Shown: positions 1 through 10,947 of the stretch, piece by piece
How positions within the stretch are numbered: position 1 is the stretch's first letter
Layout: each line of letters opens with the position of its first letter
Source of the DNA: Brachycybe producta
Lineage: Eukaryota > Arthropoda > Diplopoda > Playtdesmida > Andrognathidae
DNA length: 64,000 nucleotides
Reading direction: 5' to 3'
Assembly (NCBI GenBank): GCA_036925085.1
Contig: JAUPFP010000040.1
Location: 1,023,939-1,087,938 of the forward strand
Notes under the pieces: model-generated
Told to the model about the DNA's origin: nothing
What the model saw: the letters and a program-made list of their open reading frames with translations, nothing else
Databases searched by the model: none
Translations under genes and position numbers: made by a program

Positions 1-212
1 AGAAGAAATTTCAAAGTTCTTATCTCGACACGGAAAATTTACTTTTCCAATTTTTTGTTTTTGTTTCAAAAGACACAAAAAAATAATTTTTTTAGGGCAT
101 TTAGTCCCTTCCCTTTTAAACCTTTTATTGCATAATTTTCATTGTCAACACTATCCATTTTTAAAACCGCCATTTACACCCCCCTCCTTCGTTTTTCTGC
201 ACGGGTTAAATG
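1..212. other. Unassigned AT-rich sequence
   Basis: Poly-T/poly-A rich non-coding sequence. I see no gene, repeat family or RNA motif in it. Confidence 0.5.
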
Positions 213-283
213 AACCAATCACAGACGGTCGTCATAACAAGGGCGGAGCCAATTGAAGTTCTCTCCTATTTCTAACTGCCTGT
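213..283. mobile_element. Family A foldback element, right half only
   Basis: Matches the right arm of the complete A elements: GACGGTCGTCATAACAAG, then GGGCGGAGCCAATTGAAG, ending TTTCTAACTGCCTGT. The left arm is missing, so this is a deleted relic. The subtype (AATTGAAGTTCTCTCC) is the same as in the copy at 50983. Confidence 0.7.
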
Positions 284-1287
284 GGCAACAGAGAGATACA
301 GAAAAAGAAAATGGCTTTTTCTTTTTTCCTATTTCCTTTTTCTTGGCGGAATTCCGCGTGTGTGTTCCATGCTTTAAAGAAACCCTGACATTTAAAGACA
401 ATGCTTTTTTTTTCTGTTTTCATAATTGTTTTCTTTTGCATTTTTCTGCATTTTTGTTTCTGCCAGAGATATACAGTAACATTTCAAAGTAAAATAACCC
501 AAATACATAGAGGGCGCCACTGCTTCTTAAATTACTTTCCATTACCAAAATATACATAAATAGATCTAAATAGTATGTAAGTAATTCAAAGATCACATTT
601 CAATCATTTCTCTCTGGTAAAACCAAGAAGAAAATCGATAAATACAAATAAATTGACATAAGTTTGTTTTTTTCTTTCTCCCCTCTCCCCCCCCCCCCCT
701 CCCTCCCTCCCCCAAATAAGTAATTTTATTAAGAAAATGTCTTTTTTATATAATTTCCTTTTCTTTCTTAGGGATGAGAGGGTAGGTAGGATGAATAACT
801 AAGGCTAATATTAACTTACTCTCTCTCACCCTCCAACCACCCGAAATCCCTAAAGAAAGGGTAGGAAAAATGAAAAAAAAAAGTGACTTTTCTTGTTCAA
901 ATTTAATCTACAAAAGATGTTTTGATATCAAAAACAAAAACAATATAAAGTAGAATGTCAATTATCGGAACCAATTTTTTTTTTTACTTATAATTATGAA
1001 AATAAAAAAAGTTTTCTTTGCAATCGGTTTTTTCTTCTTATTTTTCTCCACTTTTTTAATGGAAGTTCGATTTTATAAACGTTTTGATTATCGGAATTAT
1101 ACCATACATTACCGACATTAGTTATTCCGGCTTTTATTGTCTGTTACAATGTTATGAGCTAGATGTGACAGTTTACTGTCATATGACAGTCTTATTATCT
1201 GTCTGTAATGAGACCCTTTTCTTTCTAATTTTATGAGGATAATTTTTGAAACATTTCGCAATTAATAACTTTCATTTTTCTGCTACT
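284..1287. other. Unassigned AT-rich sequence with simple runs
   Basis: Low-complexity non-coding DNA with a C-rich run near 681-713 and many poly-A/T runs. Short open frames here have biased composition and no recognisable domain. The last part (about 1270-1290) grades into the minisatellite that follows. Confidence 0.45.
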
Positions 1288-2092
1288 TTTTTATTCATTA
1301 TTACTCGCTTTTAGTCATCCTCACTCGCTTTTGTTCCTCATCACTCGCTTTTATTCACCATCACTCGCTTTTATTCATCATCACTCGCTTTTGTTCCTCA
1401 TCACTCGCTTTTGTTCATCATCACTCGCTTTTGTTCCTCATCACTCGCTTTTGTTCCTCATCACTCGCTTTTGTTCACCATCACTCGCTTTTATTCACCA
1501 TCACTCGCTTTTGTTCACCATCACTCGCTTTTATTCATCATCACTCGCTTTTATTCATCATCACTCGCTTTTGTTCATCATCACTCGCTTTTGTTCATCA
1601 TCACTCGCTTTTGTTCATCATCACTCGCTTTTATTCACCATCACTCGCTTTTATTCATCATCACTCGCTTTTATTCATCATCACTCGCTTTTATTCATCA
1701 TCACTCGCTTTTATTCATCATCACTCGCTTTTGTTCATCATCACTCGCTTTTGTTCATCATCACTCGCTTTTGTTCATCATCACTCGCTTTTATTCACCA
1801 TCACTCGCTTTTATTCATCATCACTCGCTTTTATTCATCATCACTCGCTTTTATTCATCATCACTCGCTTTTATTCATCATCACTCGCTTTTGTTCATCA
1901 TCACTCGCTTTTGTTCATCATCACTCGCTTTTATTCATCATCACTCGCTTTTGTTCATCATCACTCGCTTTTATTCATCATCACTCGCTTTTATTCATCA
2001 TCACTCGCTTTTATTCATTATCACTCGCTTTTATTCATCATCACTAGCTTTTATTCATTATTACTCGCTTTTATTTATTACATTATTTATTG
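1288..2092 (+). repeat. 20-bp minisatellite, about 40 units
   Basis: Head-to-tail copies of TCACTCGCTTTTATTCATCA. Units differ mainly at two places: A or G before TTC, and CAT, CAC or CCT near the end. The first and last units are degenerate (TTATTACTCGC), as usual for array edges. Twenty is not a multiple of three, so all three plus frames stay open and give 230-238 codon frames with the same 20-residue repeat (core SLAF, HHHS, ITRF). They have no sign of being translated. The stretches 1561-1720 and 1721-1880 carry the same order of eight variants, so there is a 160-bp higher-order period. Confidence 0.95.
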
Positions 2093-2102
2093 CCAGTACA
2101 TG

Positions 2103-2292
2103 ACAGACAACTGTGCCCAGCATTAGAATTTCTTTTGCTCCGCCCCTTTTAAGAACGTCATCAATTTCTAATTGGTCTGATGTCCAATGCTCATCCCTTT
2201 TCAATTTCTAATTGGTTTGTTACTAAAGTCTTGGTCTGACGTCATAAACGGGCGGAGCAAAATAAATTCTAATGCTGAGCACAATTGCCTGT
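2103..2292. mobile_element. Family A element, subtype A2
   Basis: 190-bp foldback with ends ACAGACAACTGTGCCCAGCA and TGCTGAGCACAATTGCCTGT. The inner arms carry TTTGCTCCGCCC, its complement GGGCGGAGCAAA, and ATTTCTAATTGG twice. The flanks CAGTACATG and CATGTACATG look like a decayed target duplication of 9-10 bp. It shares its core with subtype A1 but has different outer arms. Confidence 0.8.
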
Positions 2293-3125
2293 CATGTACA
2301 TGTACTTGCCCATAACCTAGAGAGCTGAATGTAATTTTGTACACTGCAACCTCTAACTATAGTGCGACCTGTTAATCTATCAAATTTTGATGGAGGATCC
2401 TCGAATGACCTTGTCCACGGATCCGCCGTTTATAGGAGGAGGGTACGTTTAATTAAACGTACTTCTCAACAAAATAATACAAACTACACTATTGTTGTCC
2501 CAAAAAAACGAAACAAAAAACATGCTTACTAGAAATAGAAATGCTTGTAGTTTGTTGTTGTTCAAATAGTAAAAAAAAAATCTTTTCATTTTTGGGAGGA
2601 GTAAAATGGCGGCTCTATTTAAATAATAAGAGAAAAAAAGACACGCGTTTCGGGACTTTAGTCACAATTGACATAAAGAAAAGTCTGGAGGTCAGAGACA
2701 CATTTTTACCTTTTTTTTGCTTCTTAAGAAAAAAAAAATGGTCTCAAACGTCTTTTTTTTTTTCGTCTGTCCCAAGTGTGGATAGGACAAGTTATACGAT
2801 TAGGACACACATAGATAAGAAACAGACATAGGTACAAAAAAAAAGAGGCCACCCCAGGTGCCTACTTTTAGGAAAAGACAAAAAAAAAACACGTCTAAAG
2901 GTCCCTCCCGCGTGTGTCTTCGTATTTTAATAATAAAAAAAGGTTCATATAAACCACACAAAAACAACCCTAATTTCCCCTCTGAAATCTCGGTTCAAAA
3001 CTAACTTAACAAACTGAACTTCAACTTTTGAACTCTTTAAATAAAGTTAAAACACATGAAAACTAAATATAGATCTATTCTACGAACAGGGTTTTTATAT
3101 GTTGGGAGCATTGCTTAGAGAGGGG
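2293..3125. other. Unassigned sequence
   Basis: Non-coding in appearance. It contains a small palindrome, GTACGTTTAATTAAACGTAC, near 2443-2462 and many A/T runs. An open frame at 2541-2831 is Lys/Phe-rich with no recognisable domain, so I do not call a gene. Confidence 0.45.
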
Positions 3126-3128
3126 CGT

Positions 3129-3350
3129 GGGACATTTGCCCTAAAGACACTTGTCCTAAAGGGACATTTTCCCTAAAACCCTTTTCCCTAAAGAAACATT
3201 TGCCCTAAAGAAACATTTGCCCTAAAGAAACATTTGCCCTAAAGAAACATTTGCCCTAAAGAAACATTGGCCCTAAAAAAACATTGGCCCTAAAAAAACA
3301 TTGGCCCTAAAAAAACATTTGCCCTAAAGGGACATTTACCCTAAAACCAC
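3129..3350 (+). repeat. 17-bp minisatellite with CCCTAAA core
   Basis: About 13 units of AAACATTTGCCCTAAAG. The middle units (about 3186-3270) are nearly identical, followed by a run of ACATTGGCCCTAAAAAA variants and degenerate edges. CCCTAAA resembles a telomere hexamer or heptamer, but the true period is 17 bp. Short related fragments lie at 31705-31765 (same strand) and 57345-57395 (opposite strand). Confidence 0.9.
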
Positions 3351-3354
3351 TTGC

Positions 3355-3744
3355 TTTAAATTTTCTCGAATCCGAATTCTAAAAGGTTCTCGAATCTTTC
3401 CGAATCCTTCATATAAGAATCCTATTTTTTATTCAGTAAGAAGATACAGATGAATTAAATAATATTAAATATTAAATTATTAATAATAAAAACACAGTGT
3501 GGCTTCACTCAGGGTCGCACAATAAGGTGATCCATTGGTGATCCGGATACCCACCGAAATTGAAAGAATCACCGGTATTTTTTTGTTAGTGAACGCTTCT
3601 AAACTAATTTTACCAAAGTTTTTAACAGTTTTTTTTAAGGTTAGGATTCGAAAGATTCGAAAACACGAAAGAATCGCGAAGATTCGAGTTTTCGAATCTC
3701 GAATCTTTTTCAAGATTCGATGATTCGAATGTCCCCACATCCTT
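3355..3744 (+). mobile_element. Family C element
   Basis: About 390 bp. It starts in TTTTCTCGAATCCGAAT, has the AT palindrome centre around TTAAATATTAAATTATTAAT, then GTGTGGCTTCACTCAGGGTC and GTGATCCGGATA, and ends GATTCGAATGTCCCCACATC. The left terminus (AGAGGTGGGACGAATCC in better copies) is lost. The elements are non-coding and open frames inside them are incidental. Confidence 0.8.
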
Positions 3745-4850
3745 AGTATTAAAAAAATTTAAATCCTTGCCTAGAAGTTAAGTAAAGAAAGAAAAGTTTT
3801 TGAAAATTTGGTTTCTTTCTATCAAAAAAGGACCCAAAAATCAACCAAAAGGTGTCCCCCTTCCTTCCCTTTATAATAAAATCCCCTCCTCACTTTCTCC
3901 TATTGTAATATCTGAGGCATAATAATTCGTAATAATATGATGGATGATATTATGACCTGTCCAGTTTAGGTCATTCATAATCATTACGATTACATATGAC
4001 TCCATTTTTTTTTCTACCCCTTCTTTTAAACTTTCTTTTAAATCCCTTTCTCTCCCCAATTCCCCCCTTTTCTCCATAATTATTTATGGTGTTTAACTGA
4101 TTTTCATACAGTTGGTCACTTTTGCCTTTTTATTTTATGAAAAATATAAGGTTTTTTTCAGTAAAATGCTAATTTTTTTTCCCATCCTTTTAAAAAAAAG
4201 GTCACATAATATACAACGATGACCCCCCTCTCCCTCTCTCCTCTGTCAACTTTACCCCCCTTTCCTCCCTTAAATCCCTACCTTTTTTTTACAAAGTTGT
4301 CCAAAAAAAGAACAAATTTAGAGAAAAAAATAATACTCTTTTGTGATATATTATTTTTTTTAGTAAAAATATCAAAAGGCTAACTTATGACAGCTGTCCA
4401 ATATAAAAAAGGAGGGATTGGTGGGTGGGGGTAGTCATAACCCCCCCCCATTCCCCCAATCATAAGATAAAAACGTTATAACCCTATTTATGGGTATTAC
4501 GTCAAAAAAGACCCATTCAACAAAAAAAATGAAAGAAAATTCAAAATTTCGTCAAAAAAATATGTAAAAACCCTTATAATCGATCATAAACGACAAAAAC
4601 CCATCCCTTGACCCTCCCCCCCCCATACTTTCCACATGTCTTTTAACCCCTCTACTCCTATCAAACATCTCTTTAAAAAGATGTAATTAATAAATTCAAT
4701 TCTCTCCATTGACAAGTATGAAATTTCATCATCAGCGCCATCTAGTGTCTTGAGATGTTTCTGTTTTAAAGTTTGTAAATAAATGCCTCTTAAATTCTTA
4801 TTATTCAGTCTTTTAGGCGCAAAATGAACAGAGAGAGAAACCTGAAAGTG
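3745..4850. other. Unassigned low-complexity sequence
   Basis: Pyrimidine-rich and purine-rich patches with repeated CCCCC runs. A GCGCCATCTAGTGT motif (4735-4748) sits near the end. No gene or named repeat family recognised. Confidence 0.45.
4735..4748 (-). promoter_or_regulatory. CTCF-consensus-like motif
   Basis: The minus strand reads ACACTAGATGGCGC, 13 of 14 matches to the published vertebrate CTCF core CCASYAGRKGGCRS. Binding is not shown, and the motif may instead be a terminal remnant of a repeat family. Confidence 0.3.
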
Positions 4851-5156
4851 TTTTAGAAACTAGAATTGTTGGTGATGATAATGCTAACAGTTTTTTTCAA
4901 TGATGATATCTTTCAAAATTTTCAACTTTTTATGACAAGTTTGAAAAAGAACGAAAATAGTTTTAAAAATGAGCCATTTTTCAAACTGAACTATAAAATT
5001 GTTTATTTTTTTAAGATATTGCCATGAAAACATAATCTTTTACTATTCTAGTTTTTAACACAGTTTGAATTTTTTTTTCGTAATGTTGTTTCTAAAAAAA
5101 ACGTTCGCTTGACGTTTTTAGAGCATAGCATTAGCCACTGCAGTGGCGCCATCCTG
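4851..5156. mobile_element. Family K foldback element
   Basis: The left arm TTTTAGAAACTAGAAT is mirrored by ATTCTAGTTTTTAACACAG on the right. Between them are CTTTTTATGACAAGTTTGAA and a diverged copy of the same arm. The tail GCATTAGCCACTGCAGTGGC ends in GCGCCATCC. The copy at 43494-43862 has the same order of parts. Confidence 0.65.
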
Positions 5157-5166
5157 GAAAGCGTAA

Positions 5167-5470
5167 CACCTTGTACACACCTGATAATTTAAATTGCATT
5201 TAAATAATGTGTTCTACAGAGCCCCGTGAAGGACAAACAAACAATATGTCGAATTCAATTTATTCAGTTAATAATCTGAAAATATTGAGTTAATACTTAA
5301 ATATATATTTTATATAAACTATTGACACAAAATATTGATTTAGTAATTCAATTTAAAATATTAATAATAAAGTCAATTTTTATTTGGTGTTCATGTCCTT
5401 AACTGGATTCCGTATAATTCACCTCAACATATTTAATTTGAATTAATTTAACTCATGTGTGTACAAGGTA
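5167..5470 (+). mobile_element. Family B element (PIF/Harbinger-like MITE)
   Basis: About 304 bp with ends CACCTTGTACACACC and GTGTGTACAAGGTA, that is, short inverted repeats of TACCTTGTACACA. Internal landmarks: a TTTAAATAATGTGTTC block, ACAGAGCCCCGTGAAGGACA, AACTGGATTCCGTATAATTC. The flanking bases are GTAA and TAA. TWA target duplications are typical of PIF/Harbinger, hence the tentative superfamily. Confidence 0.8.
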
Positions 5471-5867
5471 TAAACATAATACTGAGCCACCTTAATTCAG
5501 CCACCATTGAACACAACGAGATATCACACCAGCGCCCTCTAGAGTCCGAGAGCTTTTTTTATTTGTAAATTTTGAGTTCAATGGCAATGACTTCAATTGG
5601 GGTTTTTTTTTTTGAAAAATTAAGAGTAAAAAATGGTCATAAAAAGTATTTTTCTCTCCAGATGTAGAAAAAAGTAAAATAATATTCTCTAGACTGGAAG
5701 AACATATAAAGGGGCTCCTCTTATAATAATAAATGGCGAGACTTATTCATTTTTTTTCAATCAACCACAAAAAAAAAAATTCCTATCTTTGAATAATAAA
5801 AATAAATTTCAAGACATTTTTTTTTAAATGTGTGTCATCCTACCCCTATTTCTGTATGGCAGTGTGC
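5471..5867. other. Unassigned sequence
   Basis: AT-rich, with GCGCCCTCTAGAG at 5532-5544 as the only notable motif. No gene or family recognised. Confidence 0.4.
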
Positions 5868-5995
5868 GCGTGTGTATGAGAGGCCGTTCATGTCAAAAAT
5901 ACTCACAGTTAGTGATAACACTAATTCAATTTATGATAGATCACTAATTCAGAGTATTTTTGACATGAACGACCCGCCATACGCGAGTGCGCTCT
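5868..5995. mobile_element. Short foldback repeat
   Basis: Inverted arms of roughly 45 bp: GAGAGGCCGTTCATGTC with AAAAATACTCAC on the left, and AGAGTATTTTTGACATGAAC on the right. The outer parts GTGCGCGTGTGTATG and CATACGCGAGTGCGC also pair. The loop is about 45 bp. Probably a small non-autonomous transposon, singleton here. Confidence 0.6.
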
Positions 5996-6053
5996 TTTAA
6001 ACCGCACATTCCTTTAAGTGACGTCAGTTTCATATATAGTGAAAACCGTTTAA

Positions 6054-6469
6054 AGGTTGGTCCATACACTAGACCGGCCCAAGTTGGAAAGGAAGTGCTC
6101 GTGCTCAATGAGGTGGCTCGACGACAAGCCCGAGTCATGTCGACGGACTTGCGAGCAGCGATACAAGTTGCACGAGTAACGCAAGCCAGGGGCTCGTCTG
6201 GCTCCTCCAAAGGTGCTCACTGCACGACATTGGACGGGAACGAGCACCGTTTAGTTGACTCGCTGCACTCGCGTGGCGTTTCTCCCAACAATGAGTGCAT
6301 GATAATAAAACTTGCACTGGTAATCAAAACTTCGTCATCGCTCGTCGGCTCCGCACGAGTCAAAGCCTCTCTGGAGTAACTGAGCTCTCAACGCTCAGTT
6401 AACAAGAGCACGAGCTCGAGCTCGAGCTCGAGCCCGACAAGCCAGAGCACAAGTAGTGTGAATGAACCC
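6054..6469. mobile_element. Family G element, 416 bp, GC-richer
   Basis: Bounded by TAA on both sides (6051-6053 and 6470-6472), with ends AGGTTGGTCCATACACTA and AGTGTGAATGAACCC. Rich in CTCGTGC/GCACGAG and with a GAGCTC/CTCGAG run near the right end. Its reverse complement aligns in several blocks with 41642-43298, where the second copy has other elements inserted. A 130-codon open frame (5987-6379) overlaps it, but no homologous frame is apparent in the other copy. Confidence 0.7.
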
Positions 6470-6507
6470 TAACGCTGAATTTTCCTAAGTATCTCCTCTA
6501 GCCTTAT

Positions 6508-6905
6508 TAGAGGTGGGACGAATCCTAAATTTTCTCGAATCCGAATCTTAAAAGGTTCTCGAATTCCTAGAATCTCTCGAATCCTTCCTATAAGAATCCT
6601 ATCTAATTCATTAAGATACAAATAAATGAAATAATATTAAATATTAAATTATTAATAATAAAAAACACAGTGTGGCTTCACTCAGGGTCAGGCCACAAGG
6701 TGATCTATTAGTGATCCGGATAACCACCGAAATTGCAACAATCGCCGGTTTTTATTGTTAGTGAACGCTTCTATTGGACGTCTATGGAGTTAAAAACTAA
6801 TTTTACCAACGTTTTAACAGTTTTTTTAAGGTTATGATTCGAAAAGATTCGAACGACGAAAAAAAAAAAAACCGCGAAGATTCGAGTTTTCGAATCTCGA
6901 ATATT
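6508..6905 (+). mobile_element. Family C element, plus copy of an inverted pair
   Basis: Begins TTAGAGGTGGGACGAATCC and runs through the usual C landmarks to TTTTCGAATCTCGAATATTT. It lacks the last 30 or so bases because it joins directly to the inverted fragment that follows. Confidence 0.85.
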
Positions 6906-7115
6906 TTTGTTAGAATCCGGATCACCATGTGGTCTGATCCTGAGTGAAGCCACAGTGTTTTTTATTATTAATAATTTAATATTTAATATTATTTCATTTA
7001 TTTGTATCTTCTTATTGAATAATATAGGATTCGAGAAATTCGGTAGATTCGTGAGATTCGAGAACCCTTTATATGATTCGTATTCAAGAAAATTTAGGAT
7101 TCGTCCCACCTCTAA
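6906..7115 (-). mobile_element. Family C fragment, inverted against the preceding copy
   Basis: Starts at TAGAATCCGGATCACCATG and ends TTCGTCCCACCTCTAA, that is, the first half of a C element on the minus strand. Together with 6508-6905 it makes a composite with C termini facing outward, flanked by a (TAA)n run on the right. Confidence 0.8.
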
Positions 7116-8990
7116 TAATAATAATAATAATAGTCAAAGTAAGAAGCACGCTTCAGTTAAAAAGAGACCTAGACTACTAAAAAAAAAGGAGTTCACGGGG
7201 TCAACTTTTTGGTGTTTTTTTTTTCTTCTTTTAAATGTCTAAGGTAGAGACCCCCAGAAAGAAGATCTTGAATAAAAAGAAATTCAGACCAAAAAAAAAC
7301 TAGTCGCACTTCTAAAAAAAAAACTACCAAATTTTTTTTTGCAATATCAACTTTGGCTTCTTTTTTTCTTTCACAGTCTTTTTTACTTCTTCTTCTTCTT
7401 TTGTTGAGGGGCACACGCCTGTGACTGCCACGTGTGCCCCCTATGTCACACACACATTGACTGAACCACCGCCATTACCAAACACCCCCCCCCCCCCAAT
7501 CCCCCTTTCCTATAACAGTCTAGAATCCTGAAAATCCAGTTATGGGACGCCTCCAACCACCACCTCCTCCTCCTCCTCTCTATTTATAGCACAATAATAA
7601 AAGAAAGCTTATTATTTTGTAAGGAGATCAGAAATGCAAATTTTTTTTTTTGCAATAACCCTCCATCAGGTTCATTTTAATACAGGCAGTGTTGTCAATC
7701 AAGTTTTTTATATATAGATCTATATATCAGTGAGAGGAGACTTCTATTCTAGTCTGGAAGGATCTTTATCAAAGGCAGATAGGGTTAACTTGATAAAAAC
7801 GAGGTTAGAAAACTACCTTGGAAGTGTGTCTTTAAGGCTTAAGGTCAAAAATTTAAAAAAAAAGAAACTTTGGCACTTGAACTCTCTAAACAGGGTTTTT
7901 TTTTTATAAATGTTGAAACCCCTGGGTTCAGAGGGGTCAGGATAAAAAGTTGAACGAATGAACATTGGTAGTAATTCGCAGAATTCACACATAGAATTGG
8001 ATGAACACACATTTTAAAGTTATGAACAGAGAAAGAGAGAAAGAGACAGAGAGAAAAAGAGAAAGAGAGACAGAGAGAGAAAGAGAGACAGAGAGAAAGA
8101 AGAACTCTAATTTATAAAAAGCTTATTTTCAACGATATCTCATCATGAAAATGATACCAAAAAAAACTTTGATTACTATTCTAGTTTTTAAGAATTTTGC
8201 TTTTAAAAACCGCTCTCAAACAGTTTTCTGCTCTTTTTCTCTAATATATGAAAAATCAATTCAAAACCTTAAAAGAGAGAAAGAACCAAAACAGTGTTGC
8301 CACAACTGCTGTTGGATGAATGATAAGTTTGATAACTTTGACATTTACCCCCTCTTTTTTTCAATCACCCCTTCCCCCCTTCTACTTTACCCACCCCCTG
8401 TTAAGTTCTCTGATTATTGCAAAGTTCACTATAATCAGTATTAGAAATCAGAAATCGCTGAATTTGCAGGAAGAAAAAAAAAACGATTTAGGCCTACTTT
8501 TAAAATTTTTGATGATGGCCTCAAAAAACAAAAATAAAACCTTCAACTTTCTTCACCATCTTTTTCACTTTCCTCTCTCTCTCTCTCTCTCTCTCACTCA
8601 CTCACTCACTCAAAAATGACCAAGGGCCATTTTTAAGAGGGGATAAAAAATCAGAAGATGGCCAAAAAGTAAGAGGAAAAAAGAGAGGGGAGGGGGTCAT
8701 ATCATATAAGACAAGTCGGTATAAAAAGTGGGGGTAAATAATGACATCCTCAAGAGAGAAGAAGGGAGGAGTAATGAAAGTAGTAAAGGGAGGAGGAATA
8801 AGAGGAAGGGGTGGTGGTCCTAAAGGGGTCACATTCTTTCACCACTTCTTATATATTGACTGGATGATGGGGCCAACAAAAATTATCATGGGAACACTGA
8901 AGAAATATGCCCTCAAGATGTTCAACAAATTACTTTCAAAATAAAAAAGGGTCCAATTGAAGCACATTCTCGAGCAGAAGAAGGCCATTA
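7116..8990. other. Unassigned sequence with simple repeats
   Basis: A (TAA)n run at 7112-7130, a GAGAAAGAGACA-type repeat at 8028-8100 and a CT then CACT run at 8575-8612. The rest is low-complexity with short frames of biased composition. No gene recognised. Confidence 0.45.
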
Positions 8991-8994
8991 AGTC

Positions 8995-9785
8995 ACCTAT
9001 AATGAATGAAGCGCCACCTAGTCAGGAATATAAACAAAGGGCCTATAAGCCACTAAAAACTATAGAATCTATAAACACATTTAAGAACCTAGGACTTTCT
9101 TCTATGAGCTCAATATTATATACAAGAGGCCATAGTTTTTTTATAGGCCTATTAAAAAATTGAAGCGCCACCTAGTGAGGAATAAACCTAAGGGCTTACA
9201 CTAAAAAATATTTAGATCCATTTTAAGAAACCACAACTTTTTTCTATGGGCTCAAGGTGTAAAAAAAACAGGCGGCCATGGCCCAGTATCCATATATTTA
9301 AAAAAAAAAACTGAAGCGCCACCTGGTGATTAATCAACTTAGGGCCTGTAGGGGCCGATGTCATTAAAAAAAAAGCCTTTTTAGATAGATATAACATACA
9401 TTTAAAAACACAGAACTTTCTCAATGGGTTCAAGATGACAAGACAGCAGCCATAGTTTATTTTTTTTAAATAAAACGCCACCTAGTGTTAAATAATTAGG
9501 GCCTTTTTCAAGCCACTAAAAACTATATAGACACATTAAAGAAACCAGAACTTTTTTTTTTCTAAAGGCTCAACGTGAGAGACTGGCAGTCATTGTTTAC
9601 ATATTAATAAACTGAAGCGCCACCTAGCGAGGAATAAACTTAAGGGCCTATATAAAACCATTAAAATGGACTTCTTTAGATAAATTTAAAGAACTGAAAA
9701 AAATATTTTTCTATGAGTTTAATCATTTTAATGTGACAAGACACCTTCTGACGTCATTTCCGGTCGCAGTGGCGCCAATTTAGAT
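8995..9785 (+). repeat. Tandem array of about 152-bp units
   Basis: A GCGCCACCTAGTGAGG-like block recurs at about 9011, 9165, 9316, 9474, 9617 and, degraded, 9772 (spacings 154, 151, 158, 143 and 155). Each is followed in the same order by TAAGGGCCTATA, CACTAAAAAC, a TTTAAGAA.C..AACTTT block, TCTATGGGCTCAA and a CCATAGTTT block. Units differ by many substitutions and small indels, so the array is old. Confidence 0.85.
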
Positions 9786-10380
9786 CTATCACAAGAGGGC
9801 AGTCCGTAGTTCAGTTTTTGTTTTTTTAAAAGCGACATTTTTTTAATGATTTTTTTTCTCTTATAAAAACCACAATTTTAGAAGAGACATAAAAAAGAGG
9901 GTAGAGAGAGAGAGAGGGAGGGTTAATGTTGCGATTCAACTGTCTGACCATTTAGAGGAAAAGGGAGGAGAATAGGCCTAAAAACAAATGGAAGAAAATG
10001 GGGGGGGAGGGGGGAACTTAAAAACAAAAAAAAACGTCCATTTGTTCATTGGTCCATTTTGTTTATGTCGATACCATAAGACATAATTAGGTCAAGTCTG
10101 TTATGACGAGGATGTGCGGAATGGGATGTCCTCCTCCTCCTCCCTTCCTAACCAGCATGTTTTTTTTTCTTCTTCAGGTAGTTAGTTTGGTGGTCATGTG
10201 ACTCCTCCTCACCTGGATCAAATATCTTCCCCCCCCCCTTTTTTCGGTATATTTCTACCCCCTTAATTCTTGTTTTGAAATTCCTGCCTGTATCTTTTTT
10301 ATATATTTATCCCCACATACATTTTATGACCACTTCATATATTATATGCAGGTGTACGATGAACCATATATGTATTTATT
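9786..10380. other. Unassigned sequence
   Basis: Poly-T, GAGAGA and G-rich runs with no recognised gene or family. Confidence 0.4.
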
Positions 10381-10740
10381 AGAGATGGGACAATTCGAAT
10401 CCCTCGAATCCTACGAATCTTGAAAAATATTCGAGATTCGAATCTTCGAATCCTAACCTTAAAAAAAACTTGTTAAAACTTTGGTAAAATTAGTTTTAAC
10501 TCCACTGACATCCAAAAAAAAAAACCGGTGATTGTTGGCAATTTCGGTGGTTATCCGGATCGCCAATGGATCACCTTGTGGCCTGACCCTGAGTAAAGCC
10601 ACACTGTGTTTTTCATTATTAATAATTTAATATTTAATATTATTTCATTTATTTGTACCTTCTTAATGAATAATATAGAAATCTTATATGAAGGATTCGA
10701 GGGATTCGAGAACCTTTTAGGATTCGGATTCGAGAAACGT
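10381..10740 (-). mobile_element. Family C element
   Basis: Starts at the GAGATGGGACAATTCGAATC terminus and runs in reverse through CCGGATCGCCAATGG, GGCCTGACCCTGAG and the AT palindrome to GATTCGGATTCGAGAAAC. It is followed by a C-rich homopolymer run at about 10747-10775. Confidence 0.85.
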
Positions 10741-10947
10741 GTCCCCCCTGACCCCCCCCCCCCCCCCCCCCCCCCAATTCACTATCACATGTGGGGGGGA
10801 GCCACATAAATTTGTTCAATTTTTCACCAGTTGAAATCTTCGAATAGTTCAAATTTTCGCCCCCAAATGGAAACAAGGCCTAATAGTTAAAATCATGTGG
10901 TTTAAAATTTTAATCATGGTTTACACACTTATCAATACTAATCATGC

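Noticed and set aside
1331-2126. Three overlapping open frames of 230-238 codons
   Set aside because: All three are the same 20-residue repeat read from a 20-bp minisatellite with no stop in its unit. Nothing else supports translation.
1288-3350. Regular short repeats considered as a CRISPR array
   Set aside because: Units are 17-20 bp, directly head to tail with no unique spacers, in animal-like DNA with no cas genes.
3129-3350. CCCTAAA repeats considered as telomeric DNA
   Set aside because: The heptamer occurs once per 17-bp unit rather than in tandem, and the array is internal and small.
5987-6379. 130-codon frame in GC-richer DNA
   Set aside because: It overlaps transposon G; the second G copy does not preserve it, and it begins outside the element.
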